This document shows positions 35,091-42,733 of a stretch of DNA of 64,000 nucleotides, in pieces. Origin of the DNA: Oscillospiraceae bacterium (GTDB taxonomy: Bacteria; Bacillota; Clostridia; Oscillospirales; Ruminococcaceae); assembly GCA_003512525.1 (NCBI GenBank), contig DOQG01000060.1, positions 62,434 through 126,433 of the forward strand. The letters are read 5' to 3'. The notes below the pieces were generated by a model, which made no database searches, was not told the origin of the DNA, and saw nothing but the letters and a program-made list of their open reading frames with translations. The position numbers and the translations under genes were made by a program. Numbering within the stretch: position 1 is the stretch's first letter; each line of letters begins with the position of its first letter.

Positions 35091-35935
35091 TGGCTGTTAA
35101 ATTCGGACCGGGCGGTAATTCGCTGAGCTTCGGCAAGAAGAAATTTCCCGATGAGCTGCCCGCATATCTTGCGTCAATGGAGCTTGACTGCTATGAGGTC
35201 GAGTGCGGCAGAGGAGTACGCATTGCGGCGGCAACCTATGAAAAGCTGCCCGCACTTGCCCGTGATAATAATATAACCGTAACGCTCCACGCTCCGTACT
35301 TCATATCGCTTTCAAGCGTTGAGGCGGAGAAGCGTGACAACAGCGTGAATTATATTATGGACTCACTCAGAGCCGCCGACAAGCTCGGAGCGACTAAGGT
35401 CGTAGTACATTCGGGCTCATGCTCAAAGATGACAAGGGCAGAAGCACTGTACCTTGCAAAGCAGACGCTTTCAAAGGCGGTCGCCGCACGAAAGAGCGAG
35501 GGACTGAAGGCTATCATCTGCCCCGAAACTATGGGTAAGATAAATCAACTCGGCACACTTGAGGAAGTGATCGAGCTGTGCACACTTGACGATGAGATGC
35601 TCCCGTGTGTCGACTTCGGTCACCTTAACGCGAGAACGCTCGGTGCGATAAAGACTATTGACGATTATGCCGCGATACTCGACAGCATTGAAAACAAGCT
35701 CGGGCACGACAGACTTTCGCAGATGCATATCCACTTTTCAAAGATAGAATATACCTCCGGCGGTGAAAAACGTCATCTGACGTTTGAAGACGAGGTTTAT
35801 GGACCGCGGTATGAACCACTGTGCGAACTGTTCGCGAAGAAAAACCTTAACTGCACGGTCATCTGTGAATCGGACGGAACACAGGCGGAGGACGCATCAA
35901 CTATGAAAAAAGCTTACCTCGGCTATATGAAATAA
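35090..35935 (+). CDS. endonuclease IV-like TIM-barrel protein
   Basis: 281 residues of the AP endonuclease 2 / xylose-isomerase-like superfamily. Metal-ligand stretches in order: TLHAPYFISL (His), VVHSGSCS (His), CPETMGK (Glu), CVDFGHLNAR (Asp, His), HIHFSK (His) and VICESDG (Glu). These match the three-zinc site of endonuclease IV (Nfo), which cuts at abasic sites, but the protein is divergent, so a DNA repair role is likely rather than certain. Translationally coupled to the YqeG-like gene. Confidence 0.8.
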   Translation: MAVKFGPGGNSLSFGKKKFPDELPAYLASMELDCYEVECGRGVRIAAATYEKLPALARDNNITVTLHAPYFISLSSVEAEKRDNSVNYIMDSLRAADKLGATKVVVHSGSCSKMTRAEALYLAKQTLSKAVAARKSEGLKAIICPETMGKINQLGTLEEVIELCTLDDEMLPCVDFGHLNARTLGAIKTIDDYAAILDSIENKLGHDRLSQMHIHFSKIEYTSGGEKRHLTFEDEVYGPRYEPLCELFAKKNLNCTVICESDGTQAEDASTMKKAYLGYMK

Positions 35936-35949
35936 GGACGGAAAATAAA

Positions 35950-36378
35950 ATGAAAATACTTGTAATGAACGGACCTAATCTAAACCTGCTAGGCGAACGT
36001 GAACCATCGGTATACGGCGATAATTCACTTGCGGCAATAAACGAAAGACTTAAGGATTGCGCCGAGAAGAACGGCGCACAGATCGACTTCTTCCAGTCAA
36101 ACCACGAGGGCGCGCTGATCGACGCTCTCCATGACGCAAGGCTTAAGTACGACTGCGTTATCTTCAATGCCGGCGCATATACGCACTACAGCTACGCTAT
36201 AAGGGACGCTATCGCGGCTATAAAGATACCCGTAATAGAAGTCCATATGTCGAATGTTCACGCAAGAGAAGAGTTCAGACATCATTCCGTGATATCTCCC
36301 GTATGCAAGGGTACTATCGCGGGCTTCGGTGAAAAGAGCTATATGATGGCGCTTTTCTACGCGCTCAACATGGATTGA
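35950..36378 (+). CDS. aroQ: type II 3-dehydroquinate dehydratase
   Basis: 142 residues; third step of the shikimate pathway. NGPNLNLLGEREPSVYG (about 7-23) with the catalytic Tyr at the loop, FFQSNHEGALID, FNAGAYTHYSYAIRDAI, and EVHMSNVHAREEFRHHS are all present. No other aro gene is adjacent. AAGGACGGAAAA precedes the ATG. Confidence 0.96.
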   Translation: MKILVMNGPNLNLLGEREPSVYGDNSLAAINERLKDCAEKNGAQIDFFQSNHEGALIDALHDARLKYDCVIFNAGAYTHYSYAIRDAIAAIKIPVIEVHMSNVHAREEFRHHSVISPVCKGTIAGFGEKSYMMALFYALNMD

Positions 36379-36463
36379 TTAAGTATACCGGTTGATTTTC
36401 GGTTAATATTTAAGTGTTAAAATTATCTTTTGAAAAAATGCGGTTTGCCGCAACGGAGGAAAT

Positions 36464-37546
36464 ATGGTTAAGAATGCGGGAAATATAGCAAGGCTTGCGG
36501 ATAATCTTGCAGATGAAAGACACGCGGCGCTTATAACGTCGGATATAAGCAGAAGATATTTCAGTGGGTTCACATCATCTGCGGGTATGATACTTGTAAC
36601 AAAAGAGGCAAGCTATCTGCTTATCGATTTCCGCTATTTCGACAAGGCTAAACAACGTGTTACAGACTGTGAAGTAGTGCTTCTTGAAAACGCAAAAAGC
36701 CAGCTTATGAGCCTGCTGACAAAGCACGGCATAACAACTGTCAGTATCGAAAGCAGTGCTATGACGGTAACTGAGCTTGACAGATACAAGGCAAACTACT
36801 CGTTCATAAAATTCGACAGCTCGCGTGAGCTGTCGGATATGATTGAGAAAATGCGTGTTATCAAAACGCCCGAAGAGATAGAGAAGATAGTAAAGGCGCA
36901 GAGAATAGCGGAAAAGGCTTTTTCCAGGCTTCTGCGCGACATAAAGCCCGGACAGACGGAAAAGCACGTTGCCGCACTGCTTGAATATTATATGGCAGAG
37001 TACGGCTCGGACGGGAAATCGTTCGATACCATTGCGGCATCAGGCGTAAATTCCGCTTCACCTCATGCAGTGCCTACCGATAAAAAGCTCGAAAACGGAG
37101 ATTTTTTGACACTTGATTTCGGCGCGACCTATGACGGCTATCATTCGGATATGACAAGAACGATAGCTATCGGCAAGGTGACAGATGAGATGAAGAGAAT
37201 GTACGATGCTGTGCTTTTCGCAAATCTTGACGCTATGAAGGCTATCCGTGCCGATATCAGCGGCAAGGTGGTAGACAGTGTAGCAAGAAGTACGCTTGAT
37301 GCATGGGGATACGGAAAGTATTTCGGACATGGACTGGGTCACGGTGTAGGACTTGAGATACACGAAGCGCCTACGGCTTCACCGTCATCGCAGTATATGC
37401 TCAAAGAGGGTATGATACTGACAGACGAACCCGGTGTGTATATTTCGGGTAAATTCGGCGTAAGAATTGAAGATATGGTGGTTGTGACCGAAGACGGTTG
37501 CCGCAATCTAACGAATACAACAAAGGAACTTATGATCATTAACTGA
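36464..37546 (+). CDS. aminopeptidase P family (M24) peptidase
   Basis: 360 residues; cytoplasmic Xaa-Pro dipeptidase or aminopeptidase. N-terminal creatinase-like domain (1-125), then the pita-bread domain with metal ligands: LDFGATYDGYHSDMTRT (two Asp), GHGLGHGVGLEIHE (His), TDEPGVYI (Glu) and GVRIEDMV (Glu). Starts after CGGAGGAAAT. In many Firmicutes this gene stands next to aroQ and efp; efp is not here. Confidence 0.93.
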   Translation: MVKNAGNIARLADNLADERHAALITSDISRRYFSGFTSSAGMILVTKEASYLLIDFRYFDKAKQRVTDCEVVLLENAKSQLMSLLTKHGITTVSIESSAMTVTELDRYKANYSFIKFDSSRELSDMIEKMRVIKTPEEIEKIVKAQRIAEKAFSRLLRDIKPGQTEKHVAALLEYYMAEYGSDGKSFDTIAASGVNSASPHAVPTDKKLENGDFLTLDFGATYDGYHSDMTRTIAIGKVTDEMKRMYDAVLFANLDAMKAIRADISGKVVDSVARSTLDAWGYGKYFGHGLGHGVGLEIHEAPTASPSSQYMLKEGMILTDEPGVYISGKFGVRIEDMVVVTEDGCRNLTNTTKELMIIN

Positions 37547-37561
37547 TACGGAGGGATACAT

Positions 37562-38167
37562 ATGCTTACAGGCTTGTTTTTTGCGATATCGGGCTATCTG
37601 CTCGGAAGTATTCTGTTTGCAAGCATCATTTCAAAGCTGTTTCATAAGGACATAATATCCAAAAGTCCCGACAAGAACTATGGAACTGCCAATGCGTTCC
37701 GTTATGGCGGCGTACTGTGCGGTGCACTGACTCTGCTGTGCGATATGGGAAAGGGATTTTTGCCTGTATTTATCTATATGCACACTGAAAATCCGTCTGA
37801 GGTCATGCTCCCTATAGTGCTGGTTGCTCCGGTAATAGGTCATATCCTGCCTGTATTTTCAAAGTTTAAAGGCGGTAAGGCTATAGCGGTCACCTTCGGC
37901 TCGCTTGCGGGTATGTGGCCCAACTGGACCACTGTGCTTACGCTGTGCTTCTTCTTTATCCTGTTTATGACGCTGATAAAGATAACTCCTCACTGCTTCT
38001 GCACTATCATTTCATACTGCTGTACAACGCTTGTATCATTCTTTATCGAACCCGTCAAGGCGGTATCCGTAGGTATGCTTATGATAACTATTGCTTGCAC
38101 GATAAAGATGCTCAACGTTCCCGAAGAGCGTGAGAAGTTTGATGTGAGATGGCTGTGGAAGCACTGA
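37562..38167 (+). CDS. PlsY-like glycerol-3-phosphate acyltransferase
   Basis: 201 residues, five hydrophobic segments. PlsY landmarks: GYLLGSILFASIISK, CDMGKGFLPVF, and GHILPVFSKFKGGKAIAVTFG (the third motif, with GGK). The first substrate motif, normally GSGNPGATN, is degenerate here (SPDKNYGTANAFRYGG). So it may be PlsY, working with PlsX at 22842, or a paralogue with changed substrate. It overlaps the glycosyltransferase gene by 19 bases. Confidence 0.78.
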   Translation: MLTGLFFAISGYLLGSILFASIISKLFHKDIISKSPDKNYGTANAFRYGGVLCGALTLLCDMGKGFLPVFIYMHTENPSEVMLPIVLVAPVIGHILPVFSKFKGGKAIAVTFGSLAGMWPNWTTVLTLCFFFILFMTLIKITPHCFCTIISYCCTTLVSFFIEPVKAVSVGMLMITIACTIKMLNVPEEREKFDVRWLWKH

Positions 38168-39279
38168 TCTTATCATGCAGTACGGGCGGCGGACACAATT
38201 CTGCCGCCCGTGCCGTCAGTGATGAGCTCCTCAAAAGAGGTCATAACGCAGTGATGCTTGACCCGTATACGCTCGACCCGACATGGAAGGCGGCGCACGT
38301 CGGTAGCTTCTATGTGTTTACAGCCAAATGTTTTCCTCATATATTCGGTGCGGTCTACCATATAGGTATGCGCCTCTGTCGCCTGCCGATAAGATCTCCT
38401 ATGTACTTTGCAAACCGCAAGGCAGCGAAGAAACTCGGAGAGTATCTTAAAAGCAACGAGTATGACGTTATCGCAATGACGCATTTCTATGCGGCTGAGA
38501 TGCTGACATATCTCAAACGTAAGGGCTATGATCTGCCGCCGACGGTATTTATCGGCACAGATTACACCTGTACTCCGTTTACAATGGAAACCGATTGCGA
38601 TAAGTATGTAATACCTGCGGAGGATTTATGCGGAGAATATATAAAGCAGGGTGCGACAAGAGAGCAGTTGTTGCCGTATGGCATTCCTGTAAGTCGTGTA
38701 TTCGAGCCGAAAGAAACCGATATTGCCGCACTCAGAGGTCAGCTCGGCTTACATTCCGATAAGCAATGTGTGCTTGCTATGGGCGGAAGTATGGGAGCCG
38801 GTAAAATGAAACAACTTACAGCTAAGCTCATACGTTATGGCAATGAAAATCCTGATACGCAGTTTGTTATAATCTGCGGTACAAATGAAAAGCTCCGCCG
38901 TATTCTGACAGAAAAGACAGCAGGTGTCAATTCGTTTACAATTCTCGGCTTTACCGACAGAATGCATGATTATATGGCGGCGGCAGATATATTTATCACA
39001 AAACCCGGAGGACTGAGTTCTACCGAGGCGGCTGTATCGCGCGTGCCTATTGTGCATATGTCGCCTATACCGGGCTGTGAAACTAAGAATGTAAAGTATT
39101 TTGCAAGTCACGGTATGAGCCTTTCACTCAAAAAAATGAAGATAGAGCAGGCTCTTGATAAGCTTAAGGACAGGGAAGCATACCGCAGTATTGTTGAAAG
39201 TCAAAGAAGGAATATATCCTCGGCGGCGGGCAGAATATGCGACTTGCTTGAAAATATGTCGAATAAAAAGGTATCCTGA
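38149..39279 (+). CDS. UgtP/MGDG-synthase-like diacylglycerol glycosyltransferase
   Basis: 376 residues, GT28 type. N-domain with LSCSTGGGHNSAARAV (about 7-22) and the MGDG synthase region THFYAAEMLTYLKR; C-domain with LAMGGSMGAGKMKQL and TKPGGLSSTEAAVSRVP, the nucleotide-sugar site. Likely transfers sugar to diacylglycerol to make glycolipid, possibly the lipoteichoic acid anchor. Start ATG at 38149 lies inside the PlsY-like gene, so the two lipid genes are coupled. Confidence 0.88.
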   Translation: MAVEALILSCSTGGGHNSAARAVSDELLKRGHNAVMLDPYTLDPTWKAAHVGSFYVFTAKCFPHIFGAVYHIGMRLCRLPIRSPMYFANRKAAKKLGEYLKSNEYDVIAMTHFYAAEMLTYLKRKGYDLPPTVFIGTDYTCTPFTMETDCDKYVIPAEDLCGEYIKQGATREQLLPYGIPVSRVFEPKETDIAALRGQLGLHSDKQCVLAMGGSMGAGKMKQLTAKLIRYGNENPDTQFVIICGTNEKLRRILTEKTAGVNSFTILGFTDRMHDYMAAADIFITKPGGLSSTEAAVSRVPIVHMSPIPGCETKNVKYFASHGMSLSLKKMKIEQALDKLKDREAYRSIVESQRRNISSAAGRICDLLENMSNKKVS

Positions 39280-39280
39280 T

Positions 39281-39622
39281 ATGAATATACAAATTTTCGG
39301 AAAATCAAAGTGCTTTGACACAAAAAAAGCAGAGCGTTATTTTAAGGAACGTGGTATAAAGTTCCAGTCTATAGACATATTATCTAAAGGAATGTCAAAG
39401 GGAGAGTTCAACAGCGTATCATCGGCTGTAGGCGGATACGAAAATCTCGTTGACACATCTTCAAAGGTGTATAAGGAAAGTACAATGCAGTACCTCGCGT
39501 ATGAAGAGGACAAAATAGAAAAGCTGCTTGAAACACCGGCAATGTTTAAAACACCTATAGTCAGAAACGGCAAGCAGGCAACTGTCGGCTATCAGCCTGA
39601 TGTATGGAAAACATGGGAATAA
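39281..39622 (+). CDS. ArsC/Spx-family protein
   Basis: 113 residues with the thioredoxin-like ArsC/Spx fold: IFGKSKCFDTKKAERYFKER (about 4-23) and the cis-Pro region FKTPIVRNGKQATVGY. The usual CxxC of Spx is CFDT here, leaving a single Cys11 as in ArsC-like reductases; the Arg triad of arsenate reductase is not clear. Function uncertain: a redox reductase or regulator. Starts two bases after the glycosyltransferase stop. Confidence 0.8.
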   Translation: MNIQIFGKSKCFDTKKAERYFKERGIKFQSIDILSKGMSKGEFNSVSSAVGGYENLVDTSSKVYKESTMQYLAYEEDKIEKLLETPAMFKTPIVRNGKQATVGYQPDVWKTWE

Positions 39623-39735
39623 GAAATATTGCGCTTAGGTGTAAAGCAGATCGCTGTGTCGTGCGGCGCTAAAAACCTCATAGCAAAGCCGTTTGCGGAC
39701 GATCTAAATTTTTTTGAATTTTTTTAAAAAAACGC

Positions 39736-39764
39736 TTGACAAATCGCACGTAAACGTGTATAAT
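39736..39764 (+). promoter_or_regulatory. consensus promoter of the tRNA operon
   Basis: TTGACA (39736-39741), 17-bp spacer, TATAAT (39759-39764), followed by an approximately 85-base leader. Nothing else is seen in 39623-39853. Confidence 0.94.
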
Positions 39765-39853
39765 ATAATAGTCGCTTGAAGAGAGCACAAAAACTTCGGC
39801 AAACGGAGTAAGGATCAAGGTAGTTTTGGAGCAACAACTTCAGAATACAATAT

Positions 39854-39929
39854 GGAAGCTTAGCTCAGCTGGGAGAGCATCTGCCTTACAAGCAGAGGGT
39901 CATAGGTTCGAGCCCTATAGTTTCCACCA
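39854..39929 (+). tRNA. tRNA-Val (UAC)
   Basis: Complete cloverleaf, 7-bp acceptor with one G-U, anticodon loop CTTACAA, TTCGAGC T-loop, CCA encoded. Confidence 0.96.
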
Positions 39930-39933
39930 CCTT

Positions 39934-39951
39934 TCAAGGCGTAAGCCTTGA
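39934..39951 (+). other. spacer hairpin between tRNA-Val and tRNA-Asp
   Basis: 7-bp stem with GTAA loop; possible processing signal. Confidence 0.55.
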
Positions 39952-39958
39952 CTCCTAC

Positions 39959-40035
39959 GGCCTGGTAGTTCAGTTGGTTAGAACGCCGCCCTGTCACGGC
40001 GGAGGTCGTGGGTTCGAGTCCCATCCAGGTCGCCA
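39959..40035 (+). tRNA. tRNA-Asp (GUC)
   Basis: Complete cloverleaf, anticodon loop CTGTCAC, GGTTCGAGTCC T-arm, discriminator G, CCA encoded. Confidence 0.96.
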
Positions 40036-40059
40036 TTTTTTTGGCTTTCTGAAAGCTAT

Positions 40060-40135
<76 letters not shown>

Positions 40136-40159
40136 TAAGAAACGCTATCGCGTTTCTTA
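40136..40159 (+). other. spacer hairpin between tRNA-Phe and tRNA-Gly
   Basis: Perfect 10-bp stem 40136-40145 / 40150-40159 starting directly after the CCA; no T-run. Likely a processing hairpin. Confidence 0.65.
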
Positions 40160-40164
40160 TACAA

Positions 40165-40240
40165 GCGGATTTAGCTCATCTGGTAGAGCGCCACCTTGCC
40201 AAGGTGGAGGTAGCGAGTTCGAGCCTCGTAATCCGCTCCA
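40165..40240 (+). tRNA. tRNA-Gly (GCC)
   Basis: Complete cloverleaf, anticodon loop TTGCCAA, CCA encoded. Confidence 0.96.
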
Positions 40241-40248
40241 ATTTTTTT

Positions 40249-40322
40249 GGCGCTATAGCCAAGTGGTAAGGCATAGGTCTGCAACACCTTGATCCCCAGT
40301 TCAAATCTGGGTGGCGCCTCCA
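40249..40322 (+). tRNA. tRNA-Cys (GCA)
   Basis: Complete cloverleaf, anticodon loop CTGCAAC, discriminator T, CCA encoded; last gene of the operon. Confidence 0.95.
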
Positions 40323-40323
40323 T

Positions 40324-40357
40324 AAAAAATGCACCTGCAACAGCAGGTGCATTTTTT
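40324..40357 (+). terminator. terminator of the tRNA operon
   Basis: Perfect 15-bp stem (40324-40338 / 40343-40357) ending in a six-T run, two bases after tRNA-Cys. Confidence 0.96.
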
Positions 40358-40405
40358 ATGTCATTTGCTCATATGGCAAACACGAGCGTCAATTCGGATA
40401 AAACA

Positions 40406-40436
40406 CACACAGAGCGGTTCAAAACCGCTCTGTGTG
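40406..40436 (-). terminator. terminator of the enzyme I-like gene
   Basis: 14-bp stem 40406-40419 / 40423-40436 with a T-rich stretch on the minus-strand 3' side. Confidence 0.8.
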
Positions 40437-40455
40437 CTTTTCTTAGCTTTCTGTC

Positions 40456-41181
40456 TTATGAAACAAAACTTTCTCTGCTTTCACAGATCGTAACTTTTCC
40501 GTCTTTGCCATCTACGGTTAAATTATCACCCGTTCGTACATCGTTCAGCAGATCCCACCCTAAGCCGACAATAACCGGAATATCAAGGCTCTTTGCGAGG
40601 ATAGCAGAATGCGATTCGGATGAACCGAATGCCGTCAAAAAACCCTGTGCGTTGTTTTCGCAGAACTGTATTATTTCGCTTGGGAGAAAATCTTCGGTGC
40701 AAATTATTTTGTTTGCACCTGTTGCGAAATCCTTTGCGCTGATTTGCCGCCTGCCCGAAAGAATAGAAACCAGTCTGTCTGATATATCATGGATATCGGC
40801 GGCTCTTGCCTTCATATATGCGTCATTCATTGCGGCAAAGACTTTTGAGAAGTTATAGGCGGTAAGCGACACTGCATATTCGGCGTTGACGTGTTGAGTT
40901 TTGATTATGCTTTTGATCGCATCACCGAAATCATCATCCAGCGTAAGTACCATATGAATGTCAAAAATTTTAGCAAGCTGTTTTCCGACCTGACAAACAG
41001 CCGTATCGCGAAGCTCTTGCAATTGCTCAAGTGCTTTCAGCTGCGCCACTGCAAACCTTTCCGTTTCGGCTTGTACATTCTCTGTGTGTGTGCAGTTGAC
41101 TGTGCCTCTTCTTCTTTCAAACTGGAATGCCTGCCCGTTTACTGTAAAAGAGTTCAGGCTTTTACCGCTTAAAACTTTCAT
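40456..41181 (-). CDS. stand-alone N-terminal half of PTS enzyme I
   Basis: 241 residues. Matches only the N-terminal half of PEP-protein phosphotransferase (EI): the HPr-binding helical part (IFDIHMVLTLDDDF, NAEYAVSLTAYNF, DAYMKARAADIHDISDRL) and the phosphohistidine swivel domain with SSESHSAILAKS (His about 191, equivalent to His189 of E. coli EI). It stops cleanly after GDNLTVDGKDGKVTI, so the C-terminal PEP-binding barrel is absent. It cannot take phosphate from PEP alone; it could exchange phosphate with HPr or act as a regulator or decoy (inference). Start at 41181 after GGAGGTG. Confidence 0.8.
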   Translation of the reverse strand: MKVLSGKSLNSFTVNGQAFQFERRRGTVNCTHTENVQAETERFAVAQLKALEQLQELRDTAVCQVGKQLAKIFDIHMVLTLDDDFGDAIKSIIKTQHVNAEYAVSLTAYNFSKVFAAMNDAYMKARAADIHDISDRLVSILSGRRQISAKDFATGANKIICTEDFLPSEIIQFCENNAQGFLTAFGSSESHSAILAKSLDIPVIVGLGWDLLNDVRTGDNLTVDGKDGKVTICESRESFVS

Positions 41182-41306
41182 TCTGCTCACCTCCGTTTTA
41201 AGAGGATAACCGGCTAAAGGCATAATTGCGAATGTGATTTGTAACTTTAGCAACATTCTGCAAGTGATTTGTAGAAGTTGCCGAAATTGTTTTAAATCTT
41301 GTCTAC

Positions 41307-41335
41307 ATTATAGTACAATTTTATCAAAAATGCAA
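41307..41335 (-). promoter_or_regulatory. promoter of the enzyme I-like gene
   Basis: Minus strand TTGCAT (41330-41335), 17-bp spacer, TATAAT (41307-41312), giving a leader of about 120 bases that contains two copies of GTGATTTGTA (41232 and 41262 areas). No other gene in 41182-41462. Confidence 0.65.
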
Positions 41336-41462
41336 TAGCTTTTTAGAAATATCTGAGCAAATTTGCAAAATTTTATATGAGCGACAAGGTAAAGCGATAT
41401 CACTTTAAAAATTAAAAGGACCGGCTATGACCGATCCTTCAATGTTATGATGTTCGCTTTTG

Positions 41463-42167
41463 TTACTGAGCAGAAGCTTCAGACTTCTTGCCCTCTTCGA
41501 CTTTTGCGTTATCCTTGCTGTCAGCCTTGTCTGCTGAATCATCAACCTTTTCCTTGCTCCAGCTGTCGAACATATCAATCACCTTGTCGTAAGTATCATA
41601 GCATACTTTCGGTAATTTTCCCTTTCCGCCGTAAGCCTTTTCTGCAAGTCCAAAGCCCTTTATGAAAGCGTCTTTAAGTGTATCGGCGTACTTGCTGTCA
41701 TTGCCGGCAAGGCTTTTCGCAAACTCAAACATACGTTTTGCTGTGGCTTCCGCACCCCAGTAGTCTGCGTTGTTTTCTTTGTCGGAAACTTCTTCGCTCT
41801 CGAACTTTTTACCTGTTGCTTCTTCTATCTGGCTTTTGAGATCGTCAGAAAGCTCTATCTGCTTTGTGTTCTTTGTTGAAGCGTTTGATGCCTGATGAGA
41901 TATCAGTGTTTCAACAACACTTGCAAGGTGATCCGCCTTAGACTGTGCCACAGTTCTGAACTGCGACTTGTCGGTATTGTCGACCTCTTTCTTCTGAGCA
42001 GATTTCTTGGTGTATGCGGGAGTGAATGTTTCCTCGCTCTTTACATATTTATCGGCATTGTCTGCCGCGAGTGTACTGTTTGTCTTTTCTGCTGTTGTCT
42101 GTACGCTTGTTTTAGGCGCTGTCTGCGCTGTTACTGCCGCCTGTTCTGCTACTTTTGCAATTTCCAT
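41463..42167 (-). CDS. DUF5610-like acidic cytoplasmic protein
   Basis: 234 residues. Residues 1-90 are low complexity (Ala/Thr/Lys/Glu); residues about 105-205 form a predicted helical domain (YWGAEATAKRMFEFAKSLAG, DAFIKGFGLAEKAYGG, CYDTYDKVIDMFDSW) that recalls DUF5610 proteins, though I am not certain; the tail is Lys/Asp/Glu-rich. No signal peptide or membrane segment. AAAGGA precedes the ATG. A sequence matching the sigma-D (flagellar sigma-28) consensus lies 60-90 bases upstream, so it may belong to a motility or late-stage regulon. No flagellar gene is in the window. Confidence 0.7.
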   Translation of the reverse strand: MEIAKVAEQAAVTAQTAPKTSVQTTAEKTNSTLAADNADKYVKSEETFTPAYTKKSAQKKEVDNTDKSQFRTVAQSKADHLASVVETLISHQASNASTKNTKQIELSDDLKSQIEEATGKKFESEEVSDKENNADYWGAEATAKRMFEFAKSLAGNDSKYADTLKDAFIKGFGLAEKAYGGKGKLPKVCYDTYDKVIDMFDSWSKEKVDDSADKADSKDNAKVEEGKKSEASAQ

Positions 42168-42228
42168 ATCAGTTCGTCCTTTCCTTATTGTCGGTGTCCG
42201 AAAGCGTTTAAACTGTTTCTTATATTTT

Positions 42229-42255
42229 ATATCGGCAGAGATATTAAAAACTTTA
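42229..42255 (-). promoter_or_regulatory. sigma-D (sigma-28) type promoter
   Basis: On the minus strand TAAA (42252-42255), exactly 15 bp, then GCCGATAT (42229-42236): an exact match to the Bacillus sigma-D consensus. No sigma-A -35/-10 pair is visible nearby. Confidence 0.75.
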
Positions 42256-42527
42256 GTTTTTCAGACTGTCGAAGAACCTCTATTGTTGTTAAAAATGGGG
42301 TTGAGGGGCGAAGCCCCCGACAGGGACTAGGGGCGGTAGCCCCAGCAATATAGCCCCTTTCCGGGGGAAAGGGGTTTTCGGCAAGGATGCCGAAATAAGG
42401 ACACACCAAGCTTTGCACGATGCAAAGCCATCAGAGTGTCCTAAAGGGGATAGGGATAATAAATCAGAAGTTTATTTTAAAAACAGACTTTTTCTACAAG
42501 CTGATTAAAAACTTTGTTTTTAATATC
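42240..42527. mobile_element. 288-bp MITE-like element, hairpin array
   Basis: Bounded by 12-bp terminal inverted repeats GATATTAAAAAC (42240-42251) and GTTTTTAATATC (42516-42527). The interior holds a string of hairpins: 42305-42317, 42330-42343, 42354-42374 (9-bp stem), 42376-42395 (8-bp stem), and a two-part stem 42399-42441 with inner GCTTTGCA/TGCAAAGC. No reading frame of note. TA at both ends could be the target duplication. The interior is more GC-rich than its AT-rich ends. Confidence 0.6.
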
Positions 42528-42561
42528 AGTACGAATTAACGAAAATTTTTTCAAAAATGTA

Positions 42562-42590
42562 TTGACAAATCGGCACAAAGTGATTATACT
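42562..42590 (+). promoter_or_regulatory. promoter P1 of the ABC exporter operon
   Basis: TTGACA (42562-42567), 17-bp spacer, TATACT (42585-42590). Confidence 0.85.
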
Positions 42591-42612
42591 GTTAATATAA
42601 CACATTAACAGT
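42588..42612. promoter_or_regulatory. operator-like palindrome over P1
   Basis: ACTGTTAA (42588-42595)-N9-TTAACAGT (42605-42612), overlapping the P1 -10 and start site. Regulator not seen in the window. Confidence 0.6.
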
Positions 42613-42642
42613 GCTTTTTTGAAGGGCTGTTGTGGCTTTTAG

Positions 42643-42671
42643 TTGCTAAACGCTGTGATTTGTGATATACT
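42643..42671 (+). promoter_or_regulatory. possible promoter P2 of the ABC exporter operon
   Basis: TTGCTA (42643-42648), 17-bp spacer, TATACT (42666-42671), 62 bases before the ATG. Confidence 0.55.
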
Positions 42672-42678
42672 TATCACA
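42661..42678. promoter_or_regulatory. palindrome over P2
   Basis: TGTGATA-tact-TATCACA, perfect 7-bp arms centred on the P2 -10. Confidence 0.6.
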
Positions 42679-42733
42679 TTAAGAGTATTCATGGCGGTAA
42701 AGCAAATTCTGAAAAGAAAGGCAAAATTTCGAT

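Noticed and set aside
40289..40858. Plus-strand frame across tRNA-Cys and the enzyme I-like gene
   Set aside because: Runs through a tRNA and a terminator, antisense to a recognised protein.
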